Positions 33,670-36,269 of a DNA stretch of 36,269 nucleotides are shown here, in pieces (position 1 is the first letter of the stretch; every line of letters begins with the position of its first letter). The DNA lies in the NCBI RefSeq assembly GCF_937898925.1, contig NZ_CALDKF010000079.1, forward strand, positions 1 through 36,269, in the 5' to 3' direction. The notes under the pieces are model-generated. The model searched no databases, was not told the origin of the DNA, and saw nothing but the letters and a program-made list of their open reading frames with translations. The translations under genes and the position numbers were made by a program. The DNA is from an uncultured Methanobrevibacter sp. GTDB lineage: Archaea > Methanobacteriota > Methanobacteria > Methanobacteriales > Methanobacteriaceae.

Positions 33670-36269
33670 TTACTTGACAACTCTTAAAGTCTTAGTAACT
33701 TTTTTAGCAGTGTAATACTTGGTTTGATAAGGAGTGAGAACAACTTTGTGTTTTCCTACTTTCTGCTTAATCTTCAAGCTTGCGATTCCTTTCTTATTGG
33801 TTTTTATAGTGTAAGTCTTGTACTTTTTACCAGTGTAGACTCTCACTTTAACCTTTACACCAGAAAGGACCTTTTTGCTTTTAGTGCTTGTTACCTTAAC
33901 TTTAAAGTATTTGCCTTTTTTAACTTTTAAAGCTGTAGGAGCAATCTTAATAGGAGATTTGCTAACTTTAATCTGACTTGTTACAGCTTTTGCAGTGTAC
34001 CCTTTGTCATAATCGCTGACAACAACCTTATAAGTTCCAGGTTTTAAAGTTGCTTTAAATTGAACAAAACCTTTAGCATCACTGACACCAGTATAATTAT
34101 AGTACTTGTTTTTAGAAATGTAAAGCTTAATGTTCATTTTACCGGAGTGGATTGGCTTTTTGGTCTTAGTGTTGATCAATTTGATTTTGAAAACCCTGCC
34201 AGATTTATAGTAAGTAGATACTTTTGGAGCTGAAAATTTAGCCGGAGCAGTTTTTACAGTTAAGTATCTTGTAATTTGGCCAGACTTATAGTTGTTATCA
34301 ACAGATTGATAAACGATCTTATGCTTTCCAACAGATAATGGAGTAGTTAAGTAAAGCTTTCCATTCTTATCGGTTTTGCCAATGAACCGAGTGTACTTTT
34401 TGGAACTGGTGTAAACTGTTATCAAAACATATGCATTTGCAACTGCCTTACCAGTTTTCTTGTCTTTTAATTTTACTACAGCTGCATAATCAGAGTTATA
34501 GTAAATGGTTCTATTGGAAGCAGTTAAAGTAGCATTTCTTTGTGTAACATTTAAGGTAGCTTTTGCATCAGTGCAATTTAAGCTATCTCCATTGGTCTTA
34601 AGAGTTAAATTATAGACATTAGCGGTTAAATTTAAATCTGGGCTGGTATACCATCCAGTTGCATTGGTTACTCCATCTCTATCTGCATTGATATTTGAAG
34701 CATTTATCACAAATTTAACATCAGAAAATTTAATTGGTTGATTATACTTATCAGAGAATAATTGGAAAGTATAATGTAAAAGATTGCCGTATTCCCCTGT
34801 AAGGTCTTTTGCTATGATTCTTGCATCTATTGGATTGACTGTGATTTCAGTCTTATTGTTCAATTGATAAAATCCGCCAGTTGTGAATGTAGCATTATAA
34901 GTGCCCGCAGGAAGGGAAGTGAAATTATAATAAAGGGCTATTGTATCAATATTCACACTCAACATTGTATCATTGAATACAATAATACCATTTTCATCAG
35001 TTGTTAAGGTTTTGGAAGTGGATAATGAAGTTCCTCTTTCAGAGATCTGATAGAAGTAGAATCCTGAAATGGTAACGTTTTCATTAGCTATTGCCTCTCC
35101 ATTAGCATCAACTAATTTGAATGTGAAGTTTCCAAATTGGTAATCCGCTTTATCTCCATCACCAACAGGAACAATAAATAATTCCTTGAAAGCAACTAAA
35201 TTGATTGTTTTGTTGGTTTCATTTAAAGTGTCATTTGCATAAATGATCACTAATTGAGCTTTATATAATGTATTGTTGAAATCAATAGGAACAGTTAACT
35301 CAAGGGAGTAATTTCCTTCTGTACCATTTAATGTGAAGTTAGGGAAATTAATTACATCTGTAACATTTTCAGTTCCATTATCATATATTAAAAGCAATAC
35401 TAAATCGTTTTCATTTACGGTTACATTTGTAATATATTCAACAGTCCTATTTTCACCAGTTTCTTCATCAGTAACATTTACAATTTGAGAATTGGTTATT
35501 GAAAATGGAATTGTAATTGTTTTATTGGAATCATTGACCTTGATTGTATCATTAGCTGTAATGGTATTGTTTTCAACTATGTGCAATTCAAATTCAATTT
35601 CGGATTCATTACAATTCTCATTACCTAAATACTTAATGACAATGGTATAAGTACCTATTGATTTTGTGAAATTGGTTAACTTAATACCATTGGTTACATT
35701 ATTTCCACCAGTGATGTTAGTAAAGCCATATTCTATACCATTAACAGTAACATTCAATCTGCTTGCATTGACATTAAGAGTCTTATTGCAATCAACAAGG
35801 ATTGTGAAAGGAATTATTACATCCTCATCAATTTGAACCTTTGCAGTGGTTGCATTGAATCTTGTACCAGTTTTAGTAATGTTTAAGTTAATGGTTTTAT
35901 TAGATTCAGTGTAATTCTTATCTCCAATTGTACTGTTTAGGAATTGGATTTTAATCAAATATTCACCGACTCCCAATTGATTCAAGACAATTTGAGATTC
36001 ATTGTTTATGCTGAAACCTACTGTACTGTTAAAGTCCCCTTCATCAGTAGCATTCATGTAATACACTTTAAAATTGCTTTTATTAGTATCATTAATAGGG
36101 TTACCATCATTATCAGTGAGAGTGAAATTAATCTTAATGGTATCTCCAGGATTTCCACGTGGAATAAATGAAATCCATCCGGCTATGTTCTGTCCGAAGT
36201 CGATAATGGTCTTGCCATCAACAACGTTTACCACAGGCTTTATGTCGAGTTTCTCCTCTGTCATATTTG
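33670..36269 (-). CDS. Adhesin-like cell-surface protein, 5'-incomplete
   Basis: More than 860 aa, still open at the right edge; the in-frame Met at 36264 is not the true start. The first ~45 residues resemble an alpha-L-rhamnosidase, not an adhesin (see 36140-36269). The bulk is a series of Ig-like beta domains, acidic and very rich in Asn and Thr with dozens of N-x-S/T sites (NFTLTDNDGNPI, TNFTKSIGTYTIVIKYLG, TTDENGIIVFNDT). The last ~270 residues are three repeats of about 85-90 aa with YYKSG..FK-K, TKKP, TGKKYK and PGTYKVV-type segments. These are strongly basic, Lys/Tyr-rich, and fit binding to the acidic wall. This is typical of Methanobrevibacter adhesin-like proteins. No sorting signal or terminal membrane helix is seen. 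Confidence 0.85.
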   Translation of the reverse strand, partial: NMTEEKLDIKPVVNVVDGKTIIDFGQNIAGWISFIPRGNPGDTIKINFTLTDNDGNPINDTNKSNFKVYYMNATDEGDFNSTVGFSINNESQIVLNQLGVGEYLIKIQFLNSTIGDKNYTESNKTINLNITKTGTRFNATTAKVQIDEDVIIPFTILVDCNKTLNVNASRLNVTVNGIEYGFTNITGGNNVTNGIKLTNFTKSIGTYTIVIKYLGNENCNESEIEFELHIVENNTITANDTIKVNDSNKTITIPFSITNSQIVNVTDEETGENRTVEYITNVTVNENDLVLLLIYDNGTENVTDVINFPNFTLNGTEGNYSLELTVPIDFNNTLYKAQLVIIYANDTLNETNKTINLVAFKELFIVPVGDGDKADYQFGNFTFKLVDANGEAIANENVTISGFYFYQISERGTSLSTSKTLTTDENGIIVFNDTMLSVNIDTIALYYNFTSLPAGTYNATFTTGGFYQLNNKTEITVNPIDARIIAKDLTGEYGNLLHYTFQLFSDKYNQPIKFSDVKFVINASNINADRDGVTNATGWYTSPDLNLTANVYNLTLKTNGDSLNCTDAKATLNVTQRNATLTASNRTIYYNSDYAAVVKLKDKKTGKAVANAYVLITVYTSSKKYTRFIGKTDKNGKLYLTTPLSVGKHKIVYQSVDNNYKSGQITRYLTVKTAPAKFSAPKVSTYYKSGRVFKIKLINTKTKKPIHSGKMNIKLYISKNKYYNYTGVSDAKGFVQFKATLKPGTYKVVVSDYDKGYTAKAVTSQIKVSKSPIKIAPTALKVKKGKYFKVKVTSTKSKKVLSGVKVKVRVYTGKKYKTYTIKTNKKGIASLKIKQKVGKHKVVLTPYQTKYYTAKKVTKTLRVVK
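36140..36269 (-). other. Rhamnosidase-like segment fused in frame to the adhesin gene
   Basis: The translated edge contains KPVVNVVDGKTIIDFGQN, then IAGWISF and GNPGDTI. D-F-G-Q-N-x-x-G-W followed by G-D-x-I is a hallmark of bacterial GH78 alpha-L-rhamnosidases. By hand count 36181-36269 is about 44% G+C, clearly above the adjoining adhesin sequence. The joint lies near GDTIKINF (about 36130-36165). It could be a chimeric contig end or a real fusion. Confidence 0.5.

Overview
The window looks like a chromosomal contig from a gut or rumen Methanobrevibacter-type methanogen (Methanobacteriales). Supporting signs are the AT-rich DNA, GGTGAT-type Shine-Dalgarno (SD) sequences, GGGP synthase, class I HMG-CoA reductase, ribosomal protein eL40, Tsr3, the NurA-HerA-Mre11-Rad50 set, a MurD-like ligase as expected in pseudomurein makers, and a very large Asn/Thr-rich adhesin-like protein with a basic, Lys/Tyr-rich tail. 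The genus is inferred from gene content, not from a database search.

Layout. 1-470: a joint between a truncated GNAT acetyltransferase and a truncated Bsp6I-like restriction endonuclease. 620-6119: an M42 peptidase, a MobA-like nucleotidyltransferase, a secreted VanW-like protein, a MurD-like ligase and exonuclease III, all on the minus strand. 6120-7143: a DUF169 gene whose promoter is flanked by two copies of a perfect palindrome. 7206-15544: two divergent repair operons. On the minus strand lie a UvrD-type helicase and a RecB/AddB-like nuclease with a four-Cys cluster. On the plus strand lie an MrfA-like helicase with a TPR tail, a 99-aa protein and an MrfB/YprB-like exonuclease. 16133-23633: a solitary TIR-like protein facing the nurA-herA-mre11-rad50 operon.

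23634-32547 holds mainly core functions on the minus strand: GGGP synthase, eL40, Tsr3, a DUF116 / unknown / secreted protein operon, small or acidic proteins, HMG-CoA reductase, the succinyl-CoA synthetase alpha subunit and an unrecognised 241-aa protein. A divergent aroD follows at 32733. The last 2.6 kb is an adhesin-like protein that runs off the right edge.

The most coherent theme is a repair block of about 18 kb (5367-23633): AP endonuclease, helicase-nuclease pair, MrfAB-like operon, TIR-like protein and end-resection complex. The best candidate for a little-described system is the archaeal MrfAB-like operon with its small third gene, next to the UvrD/Fe-S nuclease pair. Both edges of the window carry an in-gene joint between unrelated protein families, and the right one coincides with a jump in GC. 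Chimeric contig ends must therefore be excluded before those two joints are read as biology.
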